Assembly (NCBI GenBank): GCA_947498705.1 | Contig: CANMLW010000001.1 | Span: 744,001-808,000, forward strand | Length of the DNA: 64,000 nt | Direction of reading: 5' to 3' | DNA from: an uncultured Aquimarina sp. | GTDB taxonomy: Bacteria; Bacteroidota; Bacteroidia; Flavobacteriales; Flavobacteriaceae | Part shown: positions 35,701-43,846 of the stretch, piece after piece | How positions within the stretch are numbered: the stretch's first letter is position 1 | Layout of the letters: every line of letters starts with the position of its first letter | Position numbers and translations under genes: made by a program | Notes under the pieces: model-generated | Databases searched by the model: none | Seen by the model: only the letters and a program-made list of their open reading frames with translations | Told to the model about the DNA's origin: nothing

Positions 35701-37011
35701 CTATAGAGATTTAATTTTTTGTAACATTTCTTTGGCATTTTCTCCTACCCATCCTTCTGGGTCCATTTTCAATGCTTTCTCATAGTACTTGGTTGCTTTT
35801 TCTTTATTTTCCATCTTCAAATATGCTTCTGCAAGGCTATCCCAGGTATTAGCAGAATTTGGAAACAAACGCGTATTAATTTCAAAAATAATTAAAGCTG
35901 GTTTTATATTATTTTTTTCTACATACGAATATCCCAACGTGTTAATTTCACTTTCATTAAGCATTTTCACCTTCACCAATACGTCAAACTGCTCGAATAA
36001 GGTTTCTTTTTCACTTTCTGTAGCTTCTGTGCTTTCTATACTGATTAATGCTTTTTTTAAGGGTTCAAAAAATGCACCTCTATACTCTTTTGCTTTATCA
36101 AGGGCCAAGTTCTTAGCTTTCTCAAGCGCATCGTTGGCAGATATTTTTATATCAGGTTGAACACCTACTCCCTCCCAATTTGTTTTAGTTATAGGATTGA
36201 TCGTTCTTGCAAAGGGTATTCCAATATCAAAACCACCTTTTAGCAAAAACCCTCTTGTTGGGTGAGCTCCTCCGCCAGTAACCTCTCCTATAATAGTAGC
36301 TCTTCCTCTACTTTGCATGGTATATGAAAAATCCTCGGCTCCAGAAAATGTTTTTTTACTAGTGAGTATATAAACAGGTACCTTTGGTCTTTTAACACCT
36401 TTTACATCGACCACAGATAATTCTTCTGTATAATCCTGTGCACGCGAATAAATACTATTTAAAAGTAATTCTTGATTAAAAAAGTAACTCGAAAGATAAT
36501 TTACAGTTCTAGGACTACCCCCAGTGTTATTTCTCATATCAATAATGATAGCATCTGCTGCTTGCATCCCACGCATAGCCAGGTCTATTTTTTCTAAATG
36601 TGTAGCTCCACCACCAAAAAATGCAAGGTCAATATAACCAATGTTAGATTCGAACAACTGAAAACCTCTAAGCATAGGGGTTTGGTATCTAGACAAGTTC
36701 TCTATAAAAGATTTTTCTGATACTTTTTTTGCCTTTTCTCTGGGTGGCCAGAGCTTTAAATGTTTATCCTTAGTTATTTTTTGTAGTTCCTCGGTAACTG
36801 CAGTCGCAAATTCGTCTGGTGACATTTTTGTAAAAAAATCATTTTTTACCAGCTCATTCAAATGCACATTTGACTCTTTTGCCTTATCCAGAAAAATATA
36901 ATTAGTTTCTAATAGGGTTTGTATCTCTTTTATTACATCATTATTAGTGATGGGTTGACCAAAATGTAGACTTGTTGTAAATAACAATATAATTACAAAA
37001 GTTCTTTTCAT
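35701..37011 (-). CDS. S41 family tail-specific-type peptidase with C-terminal TPR
   Basis: 436 residues with signal MKRTFVIILLFTTSLHFGQ. N-terminal lid region (MSPDEFATAVTEELQKITKD then HLKLWPP). Catalytic part: NIGYIDLAFFGGG, DAIIIDMRNNTGGSPRTVNY, then TSKKTFSGAEDFSYTMQSRG, where the Ser of FSGAE is the predicted nucleophile, followed by ATIIGEVTGGGAHPTRGF. There is no PDZ domain; this is the interphotoreceptor-retinoid/DUF-type S41 subclass. Residues about 370-436 contain a TPR pair (TWDSLAEAYLKMENKEKATK). Periplasmic or outer-membrane peptidase; substrate unknown. 105 nt downstream of the AraC gene on the same strand. Confidence 0.85.
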   Translation of the reverse strand: MKRTFVIILLFTTSLHFGQPITNNDVIKEIQTLLETNYIFLDKAKESNVHLNELVKNDFFTKMSPDEFATAVTEELQKITKDKHLKLWPPREKAKKVSEKSFIENLSRYQTPMLRGFQLFESNIGYIDLAFFGGGATHLEKIDLAMRGMQAADAIIIDMRNNTGGSPRTVNYLSSYFFNQELLLNSIYSRAQDYTEELSVVDVKGVKRPKVPVYILTSKKTFSGAEDFSYTMQSRGRATIIGEVTGGGAHPTRGFLLKGGFDIGIPFARTINPITKTNWEGVGVQPDIKISANDALEKAKNLALDKAKEYRGAFFEPLKKALISIESTEATESEKETLFEQFDVLVKVKMLNESEINTLGYSYVEKNNIKPALIIFEINTRLFPNSANTWDSLAEAYLKMENKEKATKYYEKALKMDPEGWVGENAKEMLQKIKSL

Positions 37012-37116
37012 AACTACAGTTCGTTTTTTGATTGATGATTGACTGATTCTATTTTGTAAAGAAAAAAATAATAAACAACCTAAAATAGTATGAAATTAGC
37101 CTAAGGAAAATTTCTT

Positions 37117-37905
37117 CTATAATTTTCTAAATTCGTTAGGTTTAAATCCTGTAGTCAACTTAAAAGTTTTTGAAAAATGACTTTGATCAGAAAAACCGCA
37201 AAGAAATGCAATCTCTGTTAATGTTTTTGTAGAGTGTTTTAACAGCACCATCGCTTTTTCAATCTTTACTCTACGCATAAACTCTCCCAACGTACAATTA
37301 AAATATCTAGAAAAATGTTTTGAGATAGTAACAGGATGAACATTTAATTCTTTTGATAATTCTTCTAACGAAATGAACTCATCCCATCTGTCACATAATA
37401 ATTCTTGTATCATAGCTACCCATAAAGGTTTATGATCACTAATTGTATGGTAACCCGAAAACAAACTAAGTAAAGAAGCATGAATAGAATCTGATGATAC
37501 TTTATCTTTTACACGTAGTTCTTTGTAAATTTTTAAAAGCTGAAATTGAATCTCTGGGTTCTTTAGAACAGATGTTTTAAAACTAGAAGTAGAAAGCTCG
37601 TTTTTTTTAAAAAAATCATCATCTATTTCTATGTTCAAATTCTCTGAAGGAAATGCCGTATGTCTATTACGATGTATTTCATGTTTGTCATACAACATAA
37701 TACTTCCCGAAGTGGCCTGAATATCTTCTTTTTTACGAGATTCTAAATTACCTCCCTGCAACACCAGGCATAAATGATATTTTTCATGCGAATGCCAATC
37801 TTCAGAAACCGGACTCGTGTACTTCACCAAAGAAACATCATAATCTTTGAAAGAAAATTGTTCTGCGGTTTTACCCAAAAATTCTTTGGCTTTTAATTCT
37901 ATCAT
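37117..37905 (-). CDS. AraC family transcriptional regulator
   Basis: 262 residues. An N-terminal cupin-like sensor includes HSHEKYHLCLVLQGGNLESR and SGSIMLYDKHEIHRN. The C-terminal 100 residues hold two AraC helix-turn-helices: SLEELSKELNVHPVTISKHF and LTEIAFLCGFSDQSHFSKTF with the signature FKLTTGFKPNEFRKL. Divergent from the aldehyde dehydrogenase gene (397-nt gap); it is the likely regulator of that gene or of the S41 peptidase gene on the same strand. Inducer unknown. Confidence 0.88.
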   Translation of the reverse strand: MIELKAKEFLGKTAEQFSFKDYDVSLVKYTSPVSEDWHSHEKYHLCLVLQGGNLESRKKEDIQATSGSIMLYDKHEIHRNRHTAFPSENLNIEIDDDFFKKNELSTSSFKTSVLKNPEIQFQLLKIYKELRVKDKVSSDSIHASLLSLFSGYHTISDHKPLWVAMIQELLCDRWDEFISLEELSKELNVHPVTISKHFSRYFNCTLGEFMRRVKIEKAMVLLKHSTKTLTEIAFLCGFSDQSHFSKTFKLTTGFKPNEFRKL

Positions 37906-38302
37906 GAAATACTTTTTTAAGCTAAAAATTTAAAATTAAACGCACAACAATAATGCCATTATACTTGTAAAATACAAAAAACTATCTTAAAAACAAGAAC
38001 AAGTCCTATAGAAATTATTTTAAGAAACCTTTACCGATTTCAATTTATTAAAACTTATGTCATATAAATAAGCGCGCTATCAGGTGTAAATGACCTTTTG
38101 AAAACGAGATAATGAGCTCTAAAAATGTGGTGATTACGTTTAAATACCTCTAAGAAAACATTAACAGTATACAGTCCTATTAAAAGGAAAAAATGCACTA
38201 TATTTAAGCATAGATCCCTTCTTGTCAATGCACTACTATTATTGACAATACAACACACATTTTTATCACCTATCATCCCTTATAAACCTTAATTCTAAGA
38301 TT
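37906..38302. other. 397-nt divergent intergenic region
   Basis: No gene or convincing promoter could be recognised. A weak -7-like TATATTTA occurs about 110 nt before ATG 38303. No sigma-54 motif (TGGCAC-N5-TTGC) is seen. Sites for the AraC protein are expected here but not identified. Confidence 0.4.
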
Positions 38303-39826
38303 ATGAGTATCTCACAAGCATCCCCTAAAAGTAAAAAAGAAAGACCTAGTTTTAAAAGTCAATATGAGAACTATATTGGCGGAAAATGGACTGCCCCTAT
38401 AAAAGGGCAGTACTTTGACAATATCTCTCCTGTAGATGGTGTTAGTTTTACCAAAATTGCACGCTCTACCAGTGAAGATATAGAACTTGCAATTGACGCT
38501 GCCTGGAAAGCAGCTCCCGAATGGAACAATTCCTCTCCTTCCTATCGAAGTAACTGTCTATTAAAAATAGCAGATATCCTTGAAGAAAATTTGGAAACAT
38601 TAGCTCGAGTAGAAACTTGGGACAATGGTAAGGCACTTCGCGAAACACTAGCCGCCGATTTGCCTTTGGCTATCGATCATTTTAGATATTTTGCTGGTGT
38701 CATTAGAGCCGAAGAAGGCACAGCCAGCGAACTAGATGCCAATACTGTATCTATTAATATACAGGAGCCCCTCGGAGTTGTAGGCCAGATTATCCCGTGG
38801 AATTTCCCCTTGCTTATGGCTACCTGGAAAATTGCCCCTGCTCTTGCAGCTGGTAACTGCGTTGTATTAAAACCAGCAGAACAAACCCCGGTAGGTATTA
38901 TGATCCTTATGGAATTAATCGAAGGTGTATTACCACCTGGGGTTCTAAATATAGTAAATGGCTATGGTATTGAAGCAGGTAAGCCATTGGCTTCGCATCC
39001 TAAAATAAACAAAGTAGCCTTTACTGGTGAAACTACCACAGGACAACTAATAATGCAATATGCTTCTAAAAACATTACTCCTGTAACACTCGAGTTAGGA
39101 GGAAAATCACCTAATATTTTCTTTGAAAGTATTATGGAAGCAGATGATGAATTTTTTGACAAAGCTATAGAAGGTGCCGTATTATTTGCGCTTAACCAAG
39201 GTGAAGTATGCACCGCACCATCTCGAATTTTGATTCAGGAAAGCATTTATGATAAATTTATCAAACGTGTTATAGAACGTACCGAAGCCATCAAACTAGG
39301 ACATCCTTTGGATCCAGAAACTATGATGGGAGCACAAGCTTCTAATGATCAATTCGAAAAAATCTTAAATTATATCAATATAGGAAAAGACGAAGGTTGC
39401 GAAGTTTTAACAGGTGGTGAAGAAGCCTATATAGAAGGACTTGAAAAAGGGTATTACATAAAACCTACCCTATTAAAAGGAAATAATAAAATGCGCGTGT
39501 TTCAGGAAGAAATATTCGGACCTGTAGCTTGCGTAACCACCTTTAAAGATGAGAAGGAAGCGATAGAAATTGCTAATGATACTCTTTATGGATTAGGAGC
39601 AGGAGTTTGGACTCGGGATACGCATCAAGCATATCAAATTTCGCGAGCAGTACAGGCAGGACGAGTTTGGGTAAATTGTTACCATACATATCCGGCTCAT
39701 GCTCCTTTTGGAGGGTATAAAAAATCAGGTATTGGTAGAGAAACACATAAAATGATGCTTAATCACTACCGTCAAACCAAAAATATGCTTATATCCTATG
39801 ATAAAAAGCCAATGGGTTTCTTTTAA
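38303..39826 (+). CDS. aldehyde dehydrogenase, AldB/ExaC (acetaldehyde) type
   Basis: 507 residues, typical length. NAD-binding and catalytic motifs are present: IIPWNFPL with Asn167, [24 protein letters not shown] with general base Glu264, [14 protein letters not shown] with nucleophile Cys303, and QEEIFGPV. The opening [20 protein letters not shown] with [10 protein letters not shown] and the variant NQGEVC instead of NQGQVC are characteristic of the AldB/ExaC-type enzymes that oxidise acetaldehyde and other short aldehydes. It is followed at 10 nt by DUF779, its usual partner, and preceded by a divergent AraC gene. Confidence 0.92.
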   Translation: MSISQASPKSKKERPSFKSQYENYIGGKWTAPIKGQYFDNISPVDGVSFTKIARSTSEDIELAIDAAWKAAPEWNNSSPSYRSNCLLKIADILEENLETLARVETWDNGKALRETLAADLPLAIDHFRYFAGVIRAEEGTASELDANTVSINIQEPLGVVGQIIPWNFPLLMATWKIAPALAAGNCVVLKPAEQTPVGIMILMELIEGVLPPGVLNIVNGYGIEAGKPLASHPKINKVAFTGETTTGQLIMQYASKNITPVTLELGGKSPNIFFESIMEADDEFFDKAIEGAVLFALNQGEVCTAPSRILIQESIYDKFIKRVIERTEAIKLGHPLDPETMMGAQASNDQFEKILNYINIGKDEGCEVLTGGEEAYIEGLEKGYYIKPTLLKGNNKMRVFQEEIFGPVACVTTFKDEKEAIEIANDTLYGLGAGVWTRDTHQAYQISRAVQAGRVWVNCYHTYPAHAPFGGYKKSGIGRETHKMMLNHYRQTKNMLISYDKKPMGFF

Positions 39827-39836
39827 ATAAAAGATC

Positions 39837-40226
39837 ATGATTGCACGTGTCAAGATTACCGATAAGGCCAAGGCCGTAATCGATACCCTTAGTGCAGAAC
39901 ACGGGGAGTTGATGTTTCATCAAAGCGGAGGTTGCTGCGATGGCTCCTCCCCGATGTGTTTTCCTAAAGGTGAATTATTAATCAATGAAAATGATATATG
40001 GCTCGGAAACGTATATGGTTGTGATTTTTATATGTCCAAAGATCAATTCGAATATTGGAAACATACGCAACTTACCATAGATATTGTAAAAGGTAGAGGA
40101 GCAAGTTTCTCTTTAGAAATTCCGCTAGGAATTCGTTTTGTCATCAAATCCCGTATGTATCGAGAAGATGAACTAGAAAAATTAACTCCGGTATATACCG
40201 GAGAGAAGACACTCTTAAAAAACTAG
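39837..40226 (+). CDS. DUF779 family protein
   Basis: 129 residues, cytosolic. Family signature HGELMFHQSGGCCDGSSPMC with a CC pair, then FPKGELLI, NDIWLGNVYGCDFYMS, and IVKGRGASFSLEIPLGIRFV at the C-terminus. DUF779 genes regularly follow acetaldehyde dehydrogenase genes, as here with 10 nt spacing. Its role is not established; the Cys cluster and small size suggest a redox or metal-related helper of the dehydrogenase. Confidence 0.9.
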   Translation: MIARVKITDKAKAVIDTLSAEHGELMFHQSGGCCDGSSPMCFPKGELLINENDIWLGNVYGCDFYMSKDQFEYWKHTQLTIDIVKGRGASFSLEIPLGIRFVIKSRMYREDELEKLTPVYTGEKTLLKN

Positions 40227-40243
40227 ATTAATACAAAATACTA

Positions 40244-40642
40244 TTACTCTATAAATACACGGTCTTCCCCTTTAAACTCAGGAGTTTGTACCGAAATCAA
40301 TTTCAAAGGGGTTTCTGATACTACTTTTACACCATGAATAGTCTGTTCTGGTATAGTAATCCAGTCCCCTTTTTGAACAATTATCTCCTTATCATTAAGT
40401 TGTACTTTTGCTTTTCCTTCTAAAACCAATACTTGTTCTGTATGTGTTAAATGTTTGTGAAGTTTAACACCCTTTTTTATCCATACTACAAATGTAGAGG
40501 TATGTGTATCACTGTATATCTTCTTTACCAGTAAATTTTCATAATCTTCTTCTGTTGTCATATTTTCGACAGAAATAGAAGTTTGTGCTAACCCGGTAAT
40601 ATGAGATAGCAAGATAAAAGTAATCGAAAAAAATAGCTTCAT
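40244..40642 (-). CDS. secreted cupin-domain protein
   Basis: 132 residues with signal MKLFFSITFILLSHITGLAQ. Cupin core: GVKLHKHLTHTEQVLVLEGK, AKVQLNDKEIIVQKGDWITI and PEQTIHGVKVVSETPLKLIS, with ligand-type His at HKH and at HG. Convergent with the DUF779 gene, 17 nt between stops. Periplasmic cupin of unknown ligand. Confidence 0.8.
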   Translation of the reverse strand: MKLFFSITFILLSHITGLAQTSISVENMTTEEDYENLLVKKIYSDTHTSTFVVWIKKGVKLHKHLTHTEQVLVLEGKAKVQLNDKEIIVQKGDWITIPEQTIHGVKVVSETPLKLISVQTPEFKGEDRVFIE

Positions 40643-41069
40643 AATACGTTTATTTGAATGTATGGAATGTATATTAATTCATCGTTGTCAAACTTATTTC
40701 AAACTAATCTTTGTGAACACTAATAAACGCTATTTAATACAATTACCTAATAATTCTTGTAATTAAAGAGTTGTAACCATTTGCTAGTGTTTTCTTAAAT
40801 GCATTTAAAAACCTAAATTATTTAACCTATGTTTGACCATATTTTTTTTATTAGACCTGAATACAAATACTCAAATTAGAATTCGGTAAAATATTATTGC
40901 ATAAAAGTAAAAAAAACAAAGAAGGAAAACACCCGATAGCATTACGCTTTATAAAAACAAAATTCCAAAATACAAATTCCTTAAGTATATAGGTACTAAA
41001 GATTGAAATGAGAAAAAAGGAAAGGTTAAACTGTCGTATCCTAAATGATCGATACAAATTATTTAGGAC

Positions 41070-41300
41070 GCGGTAAACATCTTTGCTTTTTAGACTATCC
41101 CCCATCTCTTGAGTCATCCACATCAAAATCACTCTCATCTACATAAACTATGGGATGCTTGTCAACAAACTACTAGCCAAAGATCTTGAATAGAAATAAC
41201 ACTCTTACACTCATCTGTTTTAGAGTTGAACAACATTTTTTACTATGTAAATCAACACCACATAAATAGATTGCTCTCAAAAAATCCAAACTTTGTGTAA
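41070..41300 (-). pseudogene. decayed IS630-family transposase remnant
   Basis: The minus strand reads, across frames, FT**KMLFNSKTDECK then SVISIQDL, then after a frameshift HPIVYVDESDFDVDDSRDGG (41157 to about 41098), then *SKKQRCL. This aligns in order with the IS630 core VTYKKTLKHPKADE ... KPIVYVDESGFAHDMPRTHG-YS-KRC. It has stops and frameshifts and no ends were found, so it is a relic. The surrounding 40643-41574 region (932 nt) holds no intact gene; only this relic and an inverted repeat TCCTAAAT / ATTTAGGA (about 41039-41067) were seen. Confidence 0.6.
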
Positions 41301-41415
41301 TTATGATGTTTTTATAATCGAGAGGTATATTTTTCTCTAAAAACAAGATATACACTCTTTAATTAATCGAAATTCAAGAATATCGCACAAAATTCCGGAA
41401 TATCTATAGAGAACT

Positions 41416-41448
41416 TTTGTTCTTATCCTTTATCTCTTTATATGTTTG
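41416..41448 (+). promoter_or_regulatory. promoter of the peptide/isoprenyl synthase cassette
   Basis: -33 box TTTG at 41416-41419, 21 nt spacer, -7 box TATGTTTG at 41441-41448, matching TAnnTTTG. The predicted start near 41455 gives a 120-nt leader before the small peptide ATG at 41575. Confidence 0.65.
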
Positions 41449-41574
41449 GTACCACTCAGAAACATTAATATCAAAAAGAAATTATAATTAAAAAAATTGA
41501 ATAACAACTAAATAGGACTATGCTGATGCCTATTAATAAAGAAAGCTAATATTAATTTAAAAATTTTTATACAA

Positions 41575-41733
41575 ATGTCAAAATTAGATGATTTTAAAGT
41601 AGAAGAACTAGAACAACGACTTGAAATGGCTCAATGGTCAGCAAAAGTGAAAGGCAACCGAGACGGCTGGACAGGTGAAATTGGGGTTGTTTGGGGGCAA
41701 CCCGGTAATGAAGGGCAACCTGGTATGCCATAA
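41575..41733 (+). CDS. 52-residue candidate RiPP precursor peptide
   Basis: ATG at 41575, stop TAA at 41731-41733. The peptide has an acidic-amphipathic leader-like part MSKLDDFKVEELEQRLEMAQ (helix with EELEQRLE), then WSAKVKGNRDGWTGEIG, and a Gly/Pro tail VVWGQPGNEGQPGMP with two GQPG repeats. Trp residues are at 21, 32 and 40. There is no Cys, so it is not a lanthipeptide. It is followed by two hairpins and then genes for a prenyl-synthase/cyclase fusion and a PqqD-M50 protein. The pattern leader-helix plus Trp-bearing tail plus prenyl-synthase-fold partner recalls ComX/ComQ, where Trp is isoprenylated. It has its own promoter at 41416-41448. Confidence 0.7.
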   Translation: MSKLDDFKVEELEQRLEMAQWSAKVKGNRDGWTGEIGVVWGQPGNEGQPGMP

Positions 41734-41746
41734 CTAATTGAAATAT

Positions 41747-41815
41747 CAGGAATATTGTTAATCAACAATATTCCTGGTTCAGTAATCAAAAATATGTTTT
41801 TTGAATCAAAAAACA
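41747..41815 (+). promoter_or_regulatory. two hairpins between peptide gene and modification genes
   Basis: First stem: CAGGAATATTGTT (41747-41759) with AACAATATTCCTG (41764-41776), perfect 13 bp, 4-nt loop, no T tract. Second stem: TGTTTTTTGA (41795-41804) with TCAAAAAACA (41806-41815), perfect 10 bp around one A. Together they look like a partial terminator or RNA-processing site that lets the peptide mRNA accumulate over the enzyme mRNA, as is common between RiPP precursor and enzyme genes. Confidence 0.6.
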
Positions 41816-41878
41816 CCAAACAAATCTCAGGATCATAATAATCAAATGCAACTCTTTATAATTTAATATCAAATAAAT

Positions 41879-43846
41879 ATGCAGCTTAAAACAAACGCAA
41901 ATTATATTTCAATACATAAAATTAAAAAAGATTTAGAAAAAGAAGTTAAACTTGAATTATTAAAGTACCTGAAGTCGAAATCATATACTATTGAGATTAT
42001 TGAACAAATCATAGATGAAGATTTTATAGCTTATAATCCTAGCTACTATTTATATTATCCATATTTATTTAATGAATATTTTGAAATTACAGATAAAAAA
42101 ACCCTAAATCAGTTATCTATATCAGGTTTTTTATATTATAAAGCAATCATTTTAATTGATGATATTTTTGACAATCAGCACAGCACTGAAAAGTTTAAGC
42201 AATACATGATTGCAAACATTTGTCAAGAAGAAGCTATAAAAATTTTGAGTGCTTTATTTTCTCAAGGTTCTAGTTTTTGGAACACTTGGAATAGAAGGAA
42301 ATTTGAATATTCTAAAGCATATAAGCTTGACAAAAGTATAATCACAATTAAAAACTTTTCTGAATACGAAGTCTTAGCAGATTACAAGAGTGCTTTTGGT
42401 AAAATTGCAATTGATTGTTTATTTCACTTATCTAATAAAAAGAAGAAAGATACATATGATAATCTCTTAAAAACCCATTCATTTTTTTATACTGGATTTC
42501 AGATAATTGATGACATAAATGATTATGAGGAAGATGTTAAAAATGGTCAATTCAATATTTCAAAACACGAACTAATTAAAGTTTTATCAAAAGAGAATGA
42601 CTTGATTGAAAATTACTCTGTCGAAGAACAAAAAAAATTAATCTACCTAAAAAAAGTTTCTGAAAACTTATATATCAAAGCAATAAACTATTTAGATAAA
42701 GCCTCTAATCTTATTAATTCATTTAACAATAGTAAAAAATGTCTATGGTTACAGGAAATATATAATTTACACAATACAAGCATTTCACATTTTTTAAATA
42801 TAAATGGCTTTATTGAGGTTTATGAAACAAAAAAAAATAAAGTCACCTATTTTAGTAAGCACCATTCTATAAGTGATGTATTAACTAATGCTATCAATTA
42901 TTTACAAACCAATCAACAAACAAATGGTAATTGGAACGATATATTTAATGATGCGGGTATTAGTGATGTTTGGACTACTTCCTTTGTAACATATTCCTTA
43001 TTGAAATATGATATAAAAGATTTCAAATTAACAAAAACCAAAGAGTTTATATCTAGAAGTAGATCATCTGATAACCTTTGGGGTTATAATAAGTCTTGGG
43101 TTAACGATGCAGACTCATCTTCTTTTGCATTTCTTTGCTTACAAAGTGATATAGAAATTAAGAAATCTCTTGAAAAATGGTTAAGTTTTCAAAATAAAGA
43201 TGGTGGTTTTTCAACTTACAATAACGAAAATACTTTATTATCATCTTTAAATAGTCCTAATATACAAAATACAGACGGATGGCTACAATCACATTTTTGC
43301 GTGAGTGCCGTAGCTTATTTAGTTTTTATTGAATTAAAAATTACTGATTCTAAAAGTTTTAAAGAACTTAGGGATTATCTGATTTCTAAATTTAATTCTA
43401 ACGAAAAACATTTATCGTATTGGTGGAGCGAAGATATTTATGCCATTAATTACATTTTATTAGGAGCAGTACAATTTAAAGATGAGCAAATCATATCTTT
43501 TTGCGAAAATTTTATCGAAAAAATAATCATCACAAACGAAGATAATTATTTTTTTAAAGGATTGCTATTACACACTTTATGCTTAACTGACAACCTTTTT
43601 AATAAACATAATAAAGTAATTACAGAATTAGTTTTTCAAATCACATCTAATCAATATAAGGATGGTTCTTGGGTCGAGAATTTCTCGTTAAGAATACCCC
43701 ATCCAAGTATAATAAATCCAAACAATGAGAATCTTGTTTGGGAAAAAGGAAATAACGGCACAAACATTATTGTAAAAGATTATAATAGAATATTTACAAC
43801 CTCATCTTGTTTAACAGCTTTAAAGGCATATGAAAGAAGAATATAA
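41879..43846 (+). CDS. isoprenyl synthase / terpene-cyclase-like fusion, candidate peptide prenyl-cyclising enzyme
   Basis: 655 residues, no signal peptide. Residues about 1-310 form a class I isoprenyl synthase domain: first Asp motif DDIFD (94-98), second DDIND (211-215) followed by YEED, plus W-N-R-R at 137-140. Residues about 330-655 are an alpha/alpha-toroid of the squalene-hopene cyclase/prenyltransferase type, with QW-like motifs QQTNGNW (346-352), QNKDGGF (438-444) and QYKDGSW (592-598), and D410-A-D412-S413 in place of DxDD, which keeps the catalytic middle Asp. ComQ, which prenylates Trp in ComX, has the first fold only. The next gene overlaps by 17 nt. Free terpene synthesis remains an alternative. 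The gene looks AT-richer than its neighbours. Confidence 0.75.
   Translation: MQLKTNANYISIHKIKKDLEKEVKLELLKYLKSKSYTIEIIEQIIDEDFIAYNPSYYLYYPYLFNEYFEITDKKTLNQLSISGFLYYKAIILIDDIFDNQHSTEKFKQYMIANICQEEAIKILSALFSQGSSFWNTWNRRKFEYSKAYKLDKSIITIKNFSEYEVLADYKSAFGKIAIDCLFHLSNKKKKDTYDNLLKTHSFFYTGFQIIDDINDYEEDVKNGQFNISKHELIKVLSKENDLIENYSVEEQKKLIYLKKVSENLYIKAINYLDKASNLINSFNNSKKCLWLQEIYNLHNTSISHFLNINGFIEVYETKKNKVTYFSKHHSISDVLTNAINYLQTNQQTNGNWNDIFNDAGISDVWTTSFVTYSLLKYDIKDFKLTKTKEFISRSRSSDNLWGYNKSWVNDADSSSFAFLCLQSDIEIKKSLEKWLSFQNKDGGFSTYNNENTLLSSLNSPNIQNTDGWLQSHFCVSAVAYLVFIELKITDSKSFKELRDYLISKFNSNEKHLSYWWSEDIYAINYILLGAVQFKDEQIISFCENFIEKIIITNEDNYFFKGLLLHTLCLTDNLFNKHNKVITELVFQITSNQYKDGSWVENFSLRIPHPSIINPNNENLVWEKGNNGTNIIVKDYNRIFTTSSCLTALKAYERRI

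Noticed and set aside
38055..38276. Reverse-strand 73-codon frame in the AraC/aldehyde dehydrogenase gap
   Set aside because: No promoter, signal or family, and atypical composition for this genome; treated as non-coding.
40851..41138. Reverse-strand 95-codon frame
   Set aside because: It has no protein-like features and mixes with the IS630 relic; other frames, not this one, match the transposase.
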